Numbered from the stretch's first letter, positions 16,454 to 24,968 are shown. The stretch: 64,000 nt of DNA from JAKVBK01 sp022447275 (GCA_047125605.1 CP138932.1:3038001-3102000); one strand, 5' to 3'. Numbers and translations are program-made. Notes: generated by a model not told the origin, from the sequence alone.

Positions 16454-17868
16454 GCCAGAGACGGTCATATTCGGCACGGTTCCTGCCTTTCTCGGACGCG
16501 GCGAGCGCGGAGCTGCCCCTTGGGCAGTTGTTGCGTCTGTCTTTGTTTCAGGTGTCGGCAGGGATGGCCTCTGTCCTGTTGTTGGGCACGCTGAACCGCG
16601 TGATGATCGTTGAATTGTCCGTGGCTGCGATTGTTGTCGCGGCCATGATCGCGCTGCCCGTTTTGGTGGCCCCTTTTCGGGCCTTGCTGGGCTTTCGTTC
16701 TGATACATACCGCTCGGCCATCGGATGGAAGCGCATCCCGTATATGTGGTTTGGCTCCCTGTGGCAGTTTGGTGGGCTTGCGGTCATGCCGTCATGCCTA
16801 TTGGTGCTGGGCGGGGATGTTGTTCATGACATCCCGTTCGCGGGGGAAGTGCTGGCGGGGCTGGCCTTCATCATGACGGGCCTCGGCATCCACATGACGC
16901 AGACCGCGGGGCTGGCCCTTGCCTCTGACAGGGCCACCGATGAAACGCGCCCCCGCGTTGTGGCGCTGCTCTACGTGATGTTCCTCGTGGGCATGGGCGT
17001 GTCTGCGGTGATCATTGGCGCGTTGTTGCGTGATTTCACGGCCCTGAAGCTGATCCAGGTTGTGCAGGGGGCGGCGGTCGCGACGCTGGTGTTGAATGTG
17101 ATCGCCTTGTGGCGCCAGGAACGCGTGCGCCCCATGAGCAAGTCTGAGCGGGCTGCTCCGCGCCCGAGATTCCGCGCGGCCTGGAACGACTATGCGGCCG
17201 GGGGCACAGCCGGGCGTCTGCTTGTCGTCGTGTTCTTGGGCACCATGGCTTTCAACATGCAGGATGTGCTGCTGGAGCCCTATGGCGGCGAAATTCTTGG
17301 CCTGTCCGTCTCGGCAACGACGTTGCTGACGGCGATCTGGGCGGCTGGGGCGCTGATGGGCTTTGCCCATGCCGCGCGCAGGCTGACCCGACAGGCAGAT
17401 CCGTTCCGTCTGGCGGCCCGTGGTCTGCTGATCGGGATTGCCGCCTTTAGTGCGGTGATTTTCGCAGCCCCACTGGATGCGGCATGGCTGTTTTACGCCG
17501 GAGCCTGCGGGATCGGGCTGGGCGGTGGCCTCTTTGCCGTCGCAACGCTCACTGCGGCCATGACGATGCCAGCCGAGGGGCTGGCTGGGCGTGGTCTTGC
17601 GCTGGGCGCATGGGGTGCGGCCCAAGCCACGGCCGCGGGCCTGTCCATCTTTATCGGCGGCGCTGTGCGCGACGCCGTTCAATCCACACAGCTGGTCGAT
17701 CTTCTCGGACCGGCAACCGGATACTCGGTGGTCTATCACATCGAGATCGCGTTGCTCTTTGCAACGCTCGCAATCCTGGGCCCGCTCGTGCGGCTCAAGA
17801 TAACCCGTTCCGAACATCGGAATTCCCAGGCACAGGGCAAGTTCGGGCTTGCCGACCTGCCCACCTGA
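16450..17868 (+). CDS. lhaA: light-harvesting 1 assembly protein LhaA (PucC family)
   Basis: 472 residues with 12 predicted membrane segments; BCD/PucC family of MFS-like proteins. The pattern FRALLGFRSDTYRSAIGWKR and the central MQDVLLEPYGGEILGLSV are family signatures and echo the shorter paralogue at 2735. LhaA is needed for LH1 assembly around the reaction centre in Rhodobacter, probably by handing over bacteriochlorophyll. Placed between bchM and puhA as in all known purple bacterial superoperons. Overlaps bchM by four bases. Confidence 0.94.
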   Translation: MSQRRSYSARFLPFSDAASAELPLGQLLRLSLFQVSAGMASVLLLGTLNRVMIVELSVAAIVVAAMIALPVLVAPFRALLGFRSDTYRSAIGWKRIPYMWFGSLWQFGGLAVMPSCLLVLGGDVVHDIPFAGEVLAGLAFIMTGLGIHMTQTAGLALASDRATDETRPRVVALLYVMFLVGMGVSAVIIGALLRDFTALKLIQVVQGAAVATLVLNVIALWRQERVRPMSKSERAAPRPRFRAAWNDYAAGGTAGRLLVVVFLGTMAFNMQDVLLEPYGGEILGLSVSATTLLTAIWAAGALMGFAHAARRLTRQADPFRLAARGLLIGIAAFSAVIFAAPLDAAWLFYAGACGIGLGGGLFAVATLTAAMTMPAEGLAGRGLALGAWGAAQATAAGLSIFIGGAVRDAVQSTQLVDLLGPATGYSVVYHIEIALLFATLAILGPLVRLKITRSEHRNSQAQGKFGLADLPT

Positions 17869-17885
17869 CCCATCGGAGGAAAACA

Positions 17886-18632
17886 ATGGTTGGTGTGAAC
17901 TTCTTCGGTAACTTTGATCTGGCGAGCCTGTCTATCTGGCTCTTCTGGATCTTCTTTGCACTGCTGATCTACTATCTGCAGACGGAAAACATGCGGGAAG
18001 GATACCCGCTGGAATCGGATGAGGGTGGCGCTTCGCCAAACCAGGGGCTTTTCCCTGTTCCCAATCCCAAAACCTTCACGCTGCCCCATGGCCGCGGTGA
18101 AGTTACGGTGCCCAGCGCCGAGAATGAGGCGGCCCATCGCCGTGAGGATCTGCCCATGGAGGCAACCTCGCAGGCCGCGGGATCTCCGTTCATGCCCACG
18201 GGCGACGCCATGGATGATGGGGTTGGCCCCGCGTCTTGGGTGCCGCGCGCGGATGTGCCGGAACTCGATGGCAAGGGTTTCCCCAAGCTGCGTCCGATGG
18301 CCCATTGCCATGGCTTCGAAGTGTCTTCCGGGCGTGACCCGCGCGGCATGGAAGTGGCCACCAAGGACATGAAGAAAGCCGGCATCGTGAAAGAGATGTG
18401 GGTCGATGAGCCAGAGCAGATGGTGCGCTATCTCGAGATCGAGTTGGCGGATGGCTCTACCCGGCTCATTCCAATGACCTTGGCCCGTATCACTTCGCGC
18501 CATGTGAAAGTGGGAGCCCTGACGCTTGACCGGTTCGCCGGCATCCCGAAGCACAAGGCTGACGATCAGGTCACCAAGCTCGAGGAAGAGAAGATCTCCG
18601 CCTATGTGGGCGCGGGTCACCTCTACTGCTGA
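17886..18632 (+). CDS. puhA: photosynthetic reaction centre H subunit
   Basis: 248 residues. A single N-terminal membrane helix (about residues 12-31, LASLSIWLFWIFFALLIYYL) is followed by the LQTENMREGYPLE motif and a cytoplasmic PRC-barrel domain with RADVPELDGKG and the final EKISAYVGAGHLYC stretch. The H subunit caps the L-M core and shapes proton uptake to QB. A strong GGAGG ribosome site precedes ATG 17886, in contrast to the overlapping genes before it, consistent with high expression. Strong hairpins follow the stop. Confidence 0.97.
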   Translation: MVGVNFFGNFDLASLSIWLFWIFFALLIYYLQTENMREGYPLESDEGGASPNQGLFPVPNPKTFTLPHGRGEVTVPSAENEAAHRREDLPMEATSQAAGSPFMPTGDAMDDGVGPASWVPRADVPELDGKGFPKLRPMAHCHGFEVSSGRDPRGMEVATKDMKKAGIVKEMWVDEPEQMVRYLEIELADGSTRLIPMTLARITSRHVKVGALTLDRFAGIPKHKADDQVTKLEEEKISAYVGAGHLYC

Positions 18633-18649
18633 GCCGGTACCAATTAGGC

Positions 18650-18698
18650 CTCGGGGGGTGCCAGCCACGCCCCCCGGAGCCCACCGGGCCGCGCCCGG
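18650..18698 (+). promoter_or_regulatory. tandem intercistronic hairpins after puhA
   Basis: First stem CTCGGGGGGTG (18650-18660) pairs with 18666-18679; a second hairpin CCGGGC-cgc-GCCCGG follows at 18684-18698. There is no T run, so they look like mRNA-stabilising or processing hairpins rather than a full terminator. They would allow more puhA than puhB message. Confidence 0.55.
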
Positions 18699-18733
18699 AC
18701 CACGCAAAAGACCAGAGCAAGGGACAAAACGCC

Positions 18734-19411
18734 ATGCCTCAAGACGGCCACGATGATTTCGCCTTCGAGTATGCCCCTGGGCTGCCCGAAAGACTGCCCG
18801 CCGGAGAGGAAATCCTCTGGCAGGGGCGCCCCAATGCCTGGCGGCTGACGGTTGACAGCCTCAGCCTCTACTGGGTGTGGGGGTATTTTGGTCTGCTTGC
18901 CTTCTATCGCATGGCATCTGCGATCTACGATCATGGCTTCCTGGTTGCCATGGCCTCGGTCGTGCCGCTGCTGCTGCTTGCGATTGGGGCAACGGCACTG
19001 CTCTATCTGATCGGCTACACGCAGGCCCGCGTGACGATCTATACCTTAACAACCCATCGGGTGATCCTGCGGGTGGGCGCTGCCACGCAGGTGACGTTGC
19101 AACTGCCGTTCCAACAGTTGCAAAACGCGTTGCTCAATCTCAATCGCAAATCCGGCTTTGGGTCGCTCGTGTTCGAACCGAAGGAAGATGGCGGCCAGAT
19201 GCTGTCCTACTGGTATCTGTGGCCCCATATCCGGCCCTGGCGCATGAAACGGCCCCAGCCTTCTTTCCGCTGCATTCCGGAGGCTGAGAAAGTGGCCGCT
19301 CTGTTTGCCGAGGCCGCCGAAGATCACATGGCCCAGCCCAAAGTGGCCCGTGTGGCGCATTCAGATTCACCCAAGACAGACGCGCTGCCCGGCGCGCTGC
19401 CCGCCGAATAA
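18734..19411 (+). CDS. puhB: photosynthetic complex putative assembly protein PuhB
   Basis: 225 residues with an N-terminal soluble part (GEEILWQGRPNAWRL) and hydrophobic segments around residues 40-55 and 70-95, then a PH-like domain region (TLTTHRVILRVG) common to the PuhB family. PuhB dimers help early reaction-centre assembly in Rhodobacter. It lies between puhA and puhC in the conserved order. No cofactor motif is seen. The gap to puhA contains two strong hairpins. Confidence 0.93.
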   Translation: MPQDGHDDFAFEYAPGLPERLPAGEEILWQGRPNAWRLTVDSLSLYWVWGYFGLLAFYRMASAIYDHGFLVAMASVVPLLLLAIGATALLYLIGYTQARVTIYTLTTHRVILRVGAATQVTLQLPFQQLQNALLNLNRKSGFGSLVFEPKEDGGQMLSYWYLWPHIRPWRMKRPQPSFRCIPEAEKVAALFAEAAEDHMAQPKVARVAHSDSPKTDALPGALPAE

Positions 19412-19423
19412 GGGAGCCTCGAT

Positions 19424-19942
19424 ATGCCCGAGATTACCTCTCCGTTGACCGTGGCCGCCAAGCAAGAAGGGCCGTCTCTGCGCAACCGTGATAAGGAGAT
19501 GATCCCTGTCGTGCTGCTGCGCGCCATGCTCATGCTGGCGATCGCCTCGCTTTTGCTAGTGTCTTACGCGGTGTTCACCGACCGGCCGCTGGTCGGCGTG
19601 CCGCAAGATGCCCCTGTGCTCAGTGAGCACGCCATGGTGATTCAGGGCAGCCGCCGCGGTGCGGTGTCGATCCTGGCGCCTGATGGCACGCTGGTGGCCG
19701 ACATGTCCGAAAATGACGCTGGCTTCATCTCGGTTGTGACCCGCGCGTTGGACCGTGTGCGCATGCAAAACGGCGTGCCCGCCACAGAGCCCGTCCGCAT
19801 CGTCACCTATGAGAACGGGCGCATGGCCCTCGTGGATGACGCCAGCAACTGGAGCATGGAGCTGGGCCATTTCGGCGATGTCGGAAAGAACCGCTTCGCT
19901 GAGTTGATCGCGGCTCTGCCGCCCAGTGCCCGCCTGAACTGA
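19424..19942 (+). CDS. puhC: photosynthetic complex assembly protein PuhC
   Basis: 172 residues with one membrane segment near residues 28-46 (LLRAMLMLAIASLLLVSYAV) and a periplasmic domain containing GAVSILAPDG and the family phrase DGTLVADMSENDAGFISVV. PuhC is required for efficient RC-LH1 assembly and remodelling in Rhodobacter capsulatus. It begins 12 bases after puhB. The start context includes GGGAGCC. Confidence 0.92.
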   Translation: MPEITSPLTVAAKQEGPSLRNRDKEMIPVVLLRAMLMLAIASLLLVSYAVFTDRPLVGVPQDAPVLSEHAMVIQGSRRGAVSILAPDGTLVADMSENDAGFISVVTRALDRVRMQNGVPATEPVRIVTYENGRMALVDDASNWSMELGHFGDVGKNRFAELIAALPPSARLN

Positions 19943-19957
19943 GGGCAAACCCATCGC

Positions 19958-19979
19958 GCTGGCGGGCCTGCCCGCCAGC
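19958..19979 (+). promoter_or_regulatory. intercistronic hairpin after puhC
   Basis: Ten-base perfect inverted repeat GCTGGCGGGC (19958-19967) and GCCCGCCAGC (19970-19979), separated by two bases, in the 108-base gap between puhC and the next gene. No T run follows. Confidence 0.5.
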
Positions 19980-20050
19980 AGACTGCATCGGCGCCCCGCG
20001 CCACCGGAGACCCAGCCAGTCCCGGACAACCCAGAAAAGGGGAACACAAC

Positions 20051-20347
20051 ATGGGACTTATCACCCGCGAGAAAGAGACCGCGCCCTGCACGGTCGAGAT
20101 CTCCCACAAGTTTGAAAGCCTGCACGCCCATGTGCGCTTTAACAACGGGGCTGTTGTCTGGCCCGGTGACACGGTCGAGGTGCAGGGCCCCGAGATCATG
20201 GCCCCCTACGGTGAGATCGTCACCGAGGACCGCACAGCCGTGATCACCCGCGCCTCTGCCGTCGAACGGCTCTGGACGCGCCTGACGGGTGATTTTGAAT
20301 TCATGGAACTCTGCGAGTTCTCGTTCTCCGAGGAGGTGACGCTATGA
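20051..20347 (+). CDS. small conserved photosynthesis-cluster protein upstream of acsF
   Basis: 98 residues, hydrophilic, mostly beta by appearance (EISHKFESLHAHVRFNNGAVVWPGDTVEVQGP), without a signal peptide, membrane segment or cysteine in a metal pattern. I do not recognise a named family. Its stop overlaps the acsF ATG (ATGA), so it is translationally coupled to the cyclase. A similar small gene sits in this place in other Rhodobacterales photosynthesis clusters, which suggests a role in or next to the AcsF cyclase, but this is inference. Confidence 0.75.
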   Translation: MGLITREKETAPCTVEISHKFESLHAHVRFNNGAVVWPGDTVEVQGPEIMAPYGEIVTEDRTAVITRASAVERLWTRLTGDFEFMELCEFSFSEEVTL

Positions 20348-21462
20348 ACGTCCAGAACACCCAGAAACTGAACGGCAAGCATTCGCCCGTATCGCTGCAT
20401 GGCACAGACGAGGCAATGACCTCGGAGAAGGCCACCGATGTGGCCATGCAGGACACTCTGCTGACCCCGCGGTTTTACACCACTGATTTTGACGAAATGG
20501 ACCGCATCAGCGTGGAGCATATCCGCGATGAATGGGACCCCCTGATCGCGCAGATGGAGAGTGACCCGAACAAGGGCCATTTCAAAAAGAACGAAGACTG
20601 GGATCACGTGGACTGGGACGGCATGGAGCCCGAACTGAAGAAGGAATTCATCGACTTCCTGATCAGCTCCTGCACGGCGGAATTCTCAGGCTGCGTGCTG
20701 TACAAGGAAATGAAGCGGCGTGGCTCCAACCCCGAGATCACAAAGCTGTTCCAGCTGATGGCCCGCGATGAGGCGCGCCATGCCGGCTTTATCAATGATG
20801 CCCTGCGCGAGGCGGGGATCGCGGTCAATCTGGGTTTCCTGACCCAGCAGAAGAAATACACCTATTTCCGGCCCAAGTTCATCTACTACGCCACCTATCT
20901 GTCAGAAAAGATCGGCTATGCGCGCTATATCACGATCTTCCGCCACCTGCAGGAGAACCCCGACAAGCGGTTCCATCCGATTTTCAAGTGGTTCGAGGAA
21001 TGGTGCAATGACGAGTTCAGCCACGGTGAAGCCTTCGCCCTGCTGATGAAAACCGACCCGAAGCTGACCAGCGGCAGAAACGTGCTGTGGATCAAGTTCT
21101 TCCTGACGGCGGTATATTCCACCATGTATGTGCGCGACCATCAGCGCCCCGCCTTCCATGAGGCCCTCGGTGTCGATGTGGATTGGTACGGGCAGGAGGT
21201 CTTCCGCAAGACGTCCAAGCTGTCCGAACAGATCTTCCCGATCACGCTGGATATCGATCACCCGCGCTGGATGCCCGGCCTCAAGCGCCTGCAAAAGGCC
21301 TCGGTGGCGATGGATCAGGCCAAGCGGCGCGGGGGCATCTCCGGCACGTTTGGCCAGCTGGTGAACGGTGCCAAGGCAGGCTTTGCGTTCATTTCGCTCT
21401 ACACCATCCCGGCCAAGAAGCACGAGATGGCGCCGACCACCCGTCTGCAGCCCTGCTACTGA
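20344..21462 (+). CDS. acsF: Mg-protoporphyrin IX monomethyl ester oxidative cyclase (aerobic)
   Basis: 372 residues of the di-iron AcsF/CHL27 family. Ligand motifs include Glu113 (TAEFSG), Glu143-x-x-His146 (DEARHAGF) and Glu224-x-x-His227 (DEFSHGE). The enzyme forms the fifth ring (ring E) of bacteriochlorophyll using O2. This is the only ring-closing enzyme in the window; the oxygen-independent BchE is not here, which fits an aerobic phototroph. It lies between the puh genes and puhE and is coupled to the small gene before it. Confidence 0.97.
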   Translation: MNVQNTQKLNGKHSPVSLHGTDEAMTSEKATDVAMQDTLLTPRFYTTDFDEMDRISVEHIRDEWDPLIAQMESDPNKGHFKKNEDWDHVDWDGMEPELKKEFIDFLISSCTAEFSGCVLYKEMKRRGSNPEITKLFQLMARDEARHAGFINDALREAGIAVNLGFLTQQKKYTYFRPKFIYYATYLSEKIGYARYITIFRHLQENPDKRFHPIFKWFEEWCNDEFSHGEAFALLMKTDPKLTSGRNVLWIKFFLTAVYSTMYVRDHQRPAFHEALGVDVDWYGQEVFRKTSKLSEQIFPITLDIDHPRWMPGLKRLQKASVAMDQAKRRGGISGTFGQLVNGAKAGFAFISLYTIPAKKHEMAPTTRLQPCY

Positions 21463-21523
21463 TGCGCAAAGCTGCTGCATATCCCCCTGCGGCCCGCCCC
21501 GTTGCGGGCCATAAGGTGTGCCC

Positions 21524-22306
21524 ATGACACCCGATGTCTGGATCGCCGGGGCCGTGGCCCTGTTCGCCTGGTGGTTTTCCACCGGGGCGATCCTGCTCGT
21601 GGTCAAGCGGGCCGATCGCGGTGGGCCAGACAGCCACCGCTGGGCTGTGCTGTGCTCTCTGTTCCTGCTCGTCATCGGTGTTGCGATCTTTGTCGACACG
21701 CTCGGCAGGGCCAATGTCTCTGCGGTCTATGCCCAGTTTTTTGCCGTTCTGGCCATCTGGGGATGGATCGAACTGGCTTTCCTGTGTGGCATGATCACAG
21801 GGCCGATCACCAAGCCCTGCCCGTCGCGTTTGCGCCCGGGTGAGCGTTTCCTGCGCGCTTGGGGGGTGATCGCGTATCACGAGTTGCTGTTGTTCGTTAC
21901 CTGCGCTGCGCTCTGCTTCACGGCGGTGGGCGCAGCCACCCCGTACGGGGCAGCAATCTTCGGCTTGCTGTTCATCGCGCGGGTCTCCGCCAAGCTTAAC
22001 CTGTTTCTCGGGGTGCCCCGGATCAATACAGAGTTTCTCCCGCTCGCTTTGTCCCATGTGCCCAGCCATTTCCGTATCGCCCGGATGAACGTCTTGTTCC
22101 CGGTTTCGGTGATTGGTCTTGGCTGGATCACGCTTTGGGGCGCCGAGCACATCATGATGGCCACATCCCGTCCGGATGTCATTGGCTATTCCCTGTTCAC
22201 CGCGCTCGCCGCACTCGCGTTGCTGGAGCACCTGTTCATGGTGGTCCCGCTGCCCGACGCCAAGCTTTGGCGTTGGTTACTTCCAGCGTCCGGAACGGAC
22301 CGCTGA
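21524..22306 (+). CDS. puhE: photosynthetic complex assembly protein PuhE (DUF3623)
   Basis: 260 residues with about seven to eight hydrophobic segments. The LNLFLGVPRINTEFLPLAL region and the final HLFMVVPLPDAKLW are typical of the DUF3623/PuhE family. ATG 21524 was chosen over a GTG six bases earlier because an AAGG ribosome site is well spaced to it. PuhE is thought to modulate bacteriochlorophyll flux or RC-LH assembly; its mechanism is unknown. It lies between acsF and hemA, as in Rhodobacter. Confidence 0.92.
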   Translation: MTPDVWIAGAVALFAWWFSTGAILLVVKRADRGGPDSHRWAVLCSLFLLVIGVAIFVDTLGRANVSAVYAQFFAVLAIWGWIELAFLCGMITGPITKPCPSRLRPGERFLRAWGVIAYHELLLFVTCAALCFTAVGAATPYGAAIFGLLFIARVSAKLNLFLGVPRINTEFLPLALSHVPSHFRIARMNVLFPVSVIGLGWITLWGAEHIMMATSRPDVIGYSLFTALAALALLEHLFMVVPLPDAKLWRWLLPASGTDR

Positions 22307-22332
22307 AACACTATCACTGAAGGACCAGACAC

Positions 22333-23544
22333 ATGGATTTCCAGTCCCATTTCCGTTCCAGCCTAGAGGCTCTGAAAGATGAGGGGAATTACCGCATCTT
22401 TGCCGAGCTGGAGCGCCGCTGTGGAGCGTTTCCAAAGGTCGATTTCCACAATAACGGCGGCAAGTCGGAGGTGACGGTTTGGTGCTCGAATGACTATCTT
22501 GGAATGGGGCAGCATCCGGATGTGGTGGCCGCCATGTGCGACACGGTTCAGGCCTGCGGTACCGGGGCGGGGGGCACGCGCAACATCTCGGGCACAAATC
22601 ACTGCCACGTGGAACTGGAAGCCGAACTCGCAGACCTGCATCGCAAAGAAGCGGCGCTGTTGTTCACCTCTGGCTATGTCTCGAATTGGGCAAGCCTGTC
22701 GACACTGGGATCCAAGATCCCGAATGCGGTGATCCTGTCCGACAGTGAGAACCACGCCTCCATGATCGAAGGCATCCGCCACTCACGGGCCGATAAAGTG
22801 ATCTGGAAGCACAACGACGTGGAAGATCTCGATCGCAAGCTGTCGGCGGTGGGCGACCGGCCAAAGATCGTTGCCTTTGAATCCGTCTATTCGATGGATG
22901 GCGATATCGCACCGCTCAAGGAGATCATCGAGGTCTGCGAGAAGCACGGGGCGTTGTCCTATCTCGACGAGGTGCATGCGGTGGGCATGTATGGGCCGCG
23001 GGGCGGCGGCATTTCCGAGCGCGAGGGCGTTGCCCATCGTATCGATCTGATCGAGGGCACTCTGGGCAAGGCCTATGGCTGCGTGGGCGGCTATATCACT
23101 GGCACCGCTGCGATGTGCGATTTCATCCGCTCTTTCGCCTCGGGCTTCATTTTCACCACGGCCCTGCCGCCCGCGGTTGCAGCAGCGGCAAAAACCTCGA
23201 TCGCGCATCTCAAGACATCAAGCGTGGAGAGGGAGGCCCAGGCTCAACAAGTTGCCAAGATGCGTGCCGCTCTGGATCGGGCCGGTATTCCGCACATGGC
23301 AAATGACAGCCACATCATTCCCGTTATGATCGGGGATCCGGTCAAATGCCGCACGATTTCCGACATCCTGATGGAGAGCTATGGGATCTATGTGCAGCCG
23401 ATCAACTATCCCACGGTGCCCAAGGGAACGGAGCGCCTGCGGATCACGCCGGGGCCCCTGCACAGCGATGCGGATATCGAACATTTGGTGTCATCGCTCT
23501 CTGAATTGTGGGCCCAGTGCGCCTTGGCCCATGCGGTTGCCTGA
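22333..23544 (+). CDS. hemA: 5-aminolevulinate synthase
   Basis: 403 residues, PLP-dependent alpha-oxoamine synthase that condenses glycine and succinyl-CoA to ALA, the first tetrapyrrole precursor in alphaproteobacteria. Lys246 in GTLGKAYG forms the Schiff base; GTGAGGTRNISGTNHCH and LDEVHAVGMYG are the other conserved motifs. An in-cluster copy links ALA supply to bacteriochlorophyll demand. It starts 26 bases after puhE and is the last gene of the plus-strand run. No FNR box is evident upstream. Confidence 0.96.
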   Translation: MDFQSHFRSSLEALKDEGNYRIFAELERRCGAFPKVDFHNNGGKSEVTVWCSNDYLGMGQHPDVVAAMCDTVQACGTGAGGTRNISGTNHCHVELEAELADLHRKEAALLFTSGYVSNWASLSTLGSKIPNAVILSDSENHASMIEGIRHSRADKVIWKHNDVEDLDRKLSAVGDRPKIVAFESVYSMDGDIAPLKEIIEVCEKHGALSYLDEVHAVGMYGPRGGGISEREGVAHRIDLIEGTLGKAYGCVGGYITGTAAMCDFIRSFASGFIFTTALPPAVAAAAKTSIAHLKTSSVEREAQAQQVAKMRAALDRAGIPHMANDSHIIPVMIGDPVKCRTISDILMESYGIYVQPINYPTVPKGTERLRITPGPLHSDADIEHLVSSLSELWAQCALAHAVA

Positions 23545-23704
23545 AGCGGATCTGCACAGAAAGGCATTTTTTATTGGAAAAATCGGCATGCCGTCGCATG
23601 TCGTGACCAGCAAGCCAGATTTTTCTTAGGAAAAGCCAGCAATCGGGCGCGTCGCAGGGCCCGCAAAAACAAACAGACTGTTATCACAAAGAAGGAAGAC
23701 GGCC

Positions 23705-24211
23705 ATGAAAGTAACGCGTCGTGAAGGATTGGCACTGTTGGGAGGAACGGCCGCAGCAACTGTACTGGGCGCGCCCCTGTTCGCAGATGATGCCGCGGAA
23801 GGCCCGGTTGTGCATGAAGTGCAGATGCTGAACGCCCATCCTGACAACAAGCGTGAGCGCCAGGTGTTTGTGCCTGATGTCGTGCGCGCCAAGCCCGGCG
23901 ATACCATCAGGTTTGTTGCCGCTGACCGTGGGCATAACTCGCAGGTCAACGAGGATATGATGCCTGAGGGCGGCACCATGTGGGAAGGCAAGATCAACGA
24001 CGAGGTCGAAGTGACCATCGATGTTGAAGGTGCTTATGGGTACTATTGCAAGCCGCACAACTCGGCCGGCATGGTTGGCCTGATCCTCGTAGGCGATGTG
24101 TCCGGTAACTACGAAGACCTCAAGGGCGCTCGTCAGCGTGGTAAGGCGAAGAAGCGCTACGAGGATATCTTCGCACGGGCAGACGCCCTGCTGGCCGAAG
24201 AAACCTCCTAA
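23705..24211 (+). CDS. pseudoazurin-type blue copper protein with Tat-like signal
   Basis: 168 residues. The N-terminus has T4-R5-R6 and a hydrophobic stretch ending near AFADD-like LFADD, indicating twin-arginine export. The mature part fits the pseudoazurin fold: HEVQMLN, AKPGDTIRFVAADRGHN with copper ligand His77, and the C-terminal loop YGYYCKPHNSAGMVG with Cys115, His118 and Met123. It is followed by the helical tail seen in pseudoazurins. These proteins carry electrons in the periplasm, commonly to nitrite reductase. Its place in the photosynthesis cluster, beside cycA, suggests it may serve cyclic or respiratory electron flow. AAGGAAG ribosome site. Confidence 0.88.
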   Translation: MKVTRREGLALLGGTAAATVLGAPLFADDAAEGPVVHEVQMLNAHPDNKRERQVFVPDVVRAKPGDTIRFVAADRGHNSQVNEDMMPEGGTMWEGKINDEVEVTIDVEGAYGYYCKPHNSAGMVGLILVGDVSGNYEDLKGARQRGKAKKRYEDIFARADALLAEETS

Positions 24212-24215
24212 GCGA

Positions 24216-24968
24216 TCAAGACCCCGTCAAGGCCCCGTTCGCGCGGGCCTTGGCGCGCCGTCTGGCAACCAGCCAAAGACCGCCTGCCAAGGCGACACCG
24301 CCGAATAGCAAGCTGATGCCGGCCAGATATCCCAGCCGTGCCATCAACGCATCGCGCCCCGTCCGAACAGCCTCCAACGTGATCACGTCGCCAGGCGCCA
24401 CCACCTGGCGCAGTTCACGTGTTTTGCGCCCGTCGACATACTCGATCAGTTCAACCGCCTGCGGTGCGGCACTGGCCAGACGCAGCGTGATCGGCTCCCC
24501 GCCGTTCACGGGGTATGCAATATAGCCGCCATATAATGTGAGCCCGGCGGGGGCAGGTGCCTGTGCGCCCGGCGGCACCGTGCAGATCGACATCGCAGCA
24601 ACGCCGTCGATCGGGGTGTCGAACGGCATCGGCAGGGTGTCGGGATGCAGCATCACTGACATTGCAGGCAACGCCACTGTGGCGTCGCCCACTTGCAGAA
24701 AGCCCTCATGCAGCACCCCATCGCCTTGCTCTGCCGTTCCACTGGATCGAAACACGCCCAGATCAAAGCTGCCATCTGCGTTCATCAGAGGCTGCACACT
24801 GCCGCCAAGCACCGCCTCCACGGATTGCGCAGGTAGGCGCAGGAACAGTTCAACGCTGGTGGGCATGCGGTCCACGATGATGCGCAGGGGCGCGGCGGCA
24901 CTGTCTTCTGCATGGGCGGAAGGCACAAACCACAGACAGGCACAAAAGGCATAAAGAAAGCGGCGCAT
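24216..24968 (-). CDS. unknown exported protein with C-terminal membrane anchor
   Basis: 250 residues. The signal peptide MRRFLYAFCACLWFVPSAHAED would be cut after AHA. The periplasmic domain is beta-rich in appearance with no known catalytic motif. A C-terminal membrane helix (about residues 210-235, GYLAGISLLFGGVALAGGLWLV) and a basic tail follow, giving a type I topology. It is convergent with the pseudoazurin gene (stops four bases apart) and divergent from cycA. I do not recognise a family. Location between two electron-carrier genes hints at a role in periplasmic redox chemistry or complex assembly. Confidence 0.75.
   Translation of the reverse strand: MRRFLYAFCACLWFVPSAHAEDSAAAPLRIIVDRMPTSVELFLRLPAQSVEAVLGGSVQPLMNADGSFDLGVFRSSGTAEQGDGVLHEGFLQVGDATVALPAMSVMLHPDTLPMPFDTPIDGVAAMSICTVPPGAQAPAPAGLTLYGGYIAYPVNGGEPITLRLASAAPQAVELIEYVDGRKTRELRQVVAPGDVITLEAVRTGRDALMARLGYLAGISLLFGGVALAGGLWLVARRRAKARANGALTGS

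Noticed and set aside
18650..18698. Hairpins after puhA as a transcription terminator
   Set aside because: No T run follows and puhB-puhC continue in the same direction without an evident promoter, so processing or stability is a better reading.
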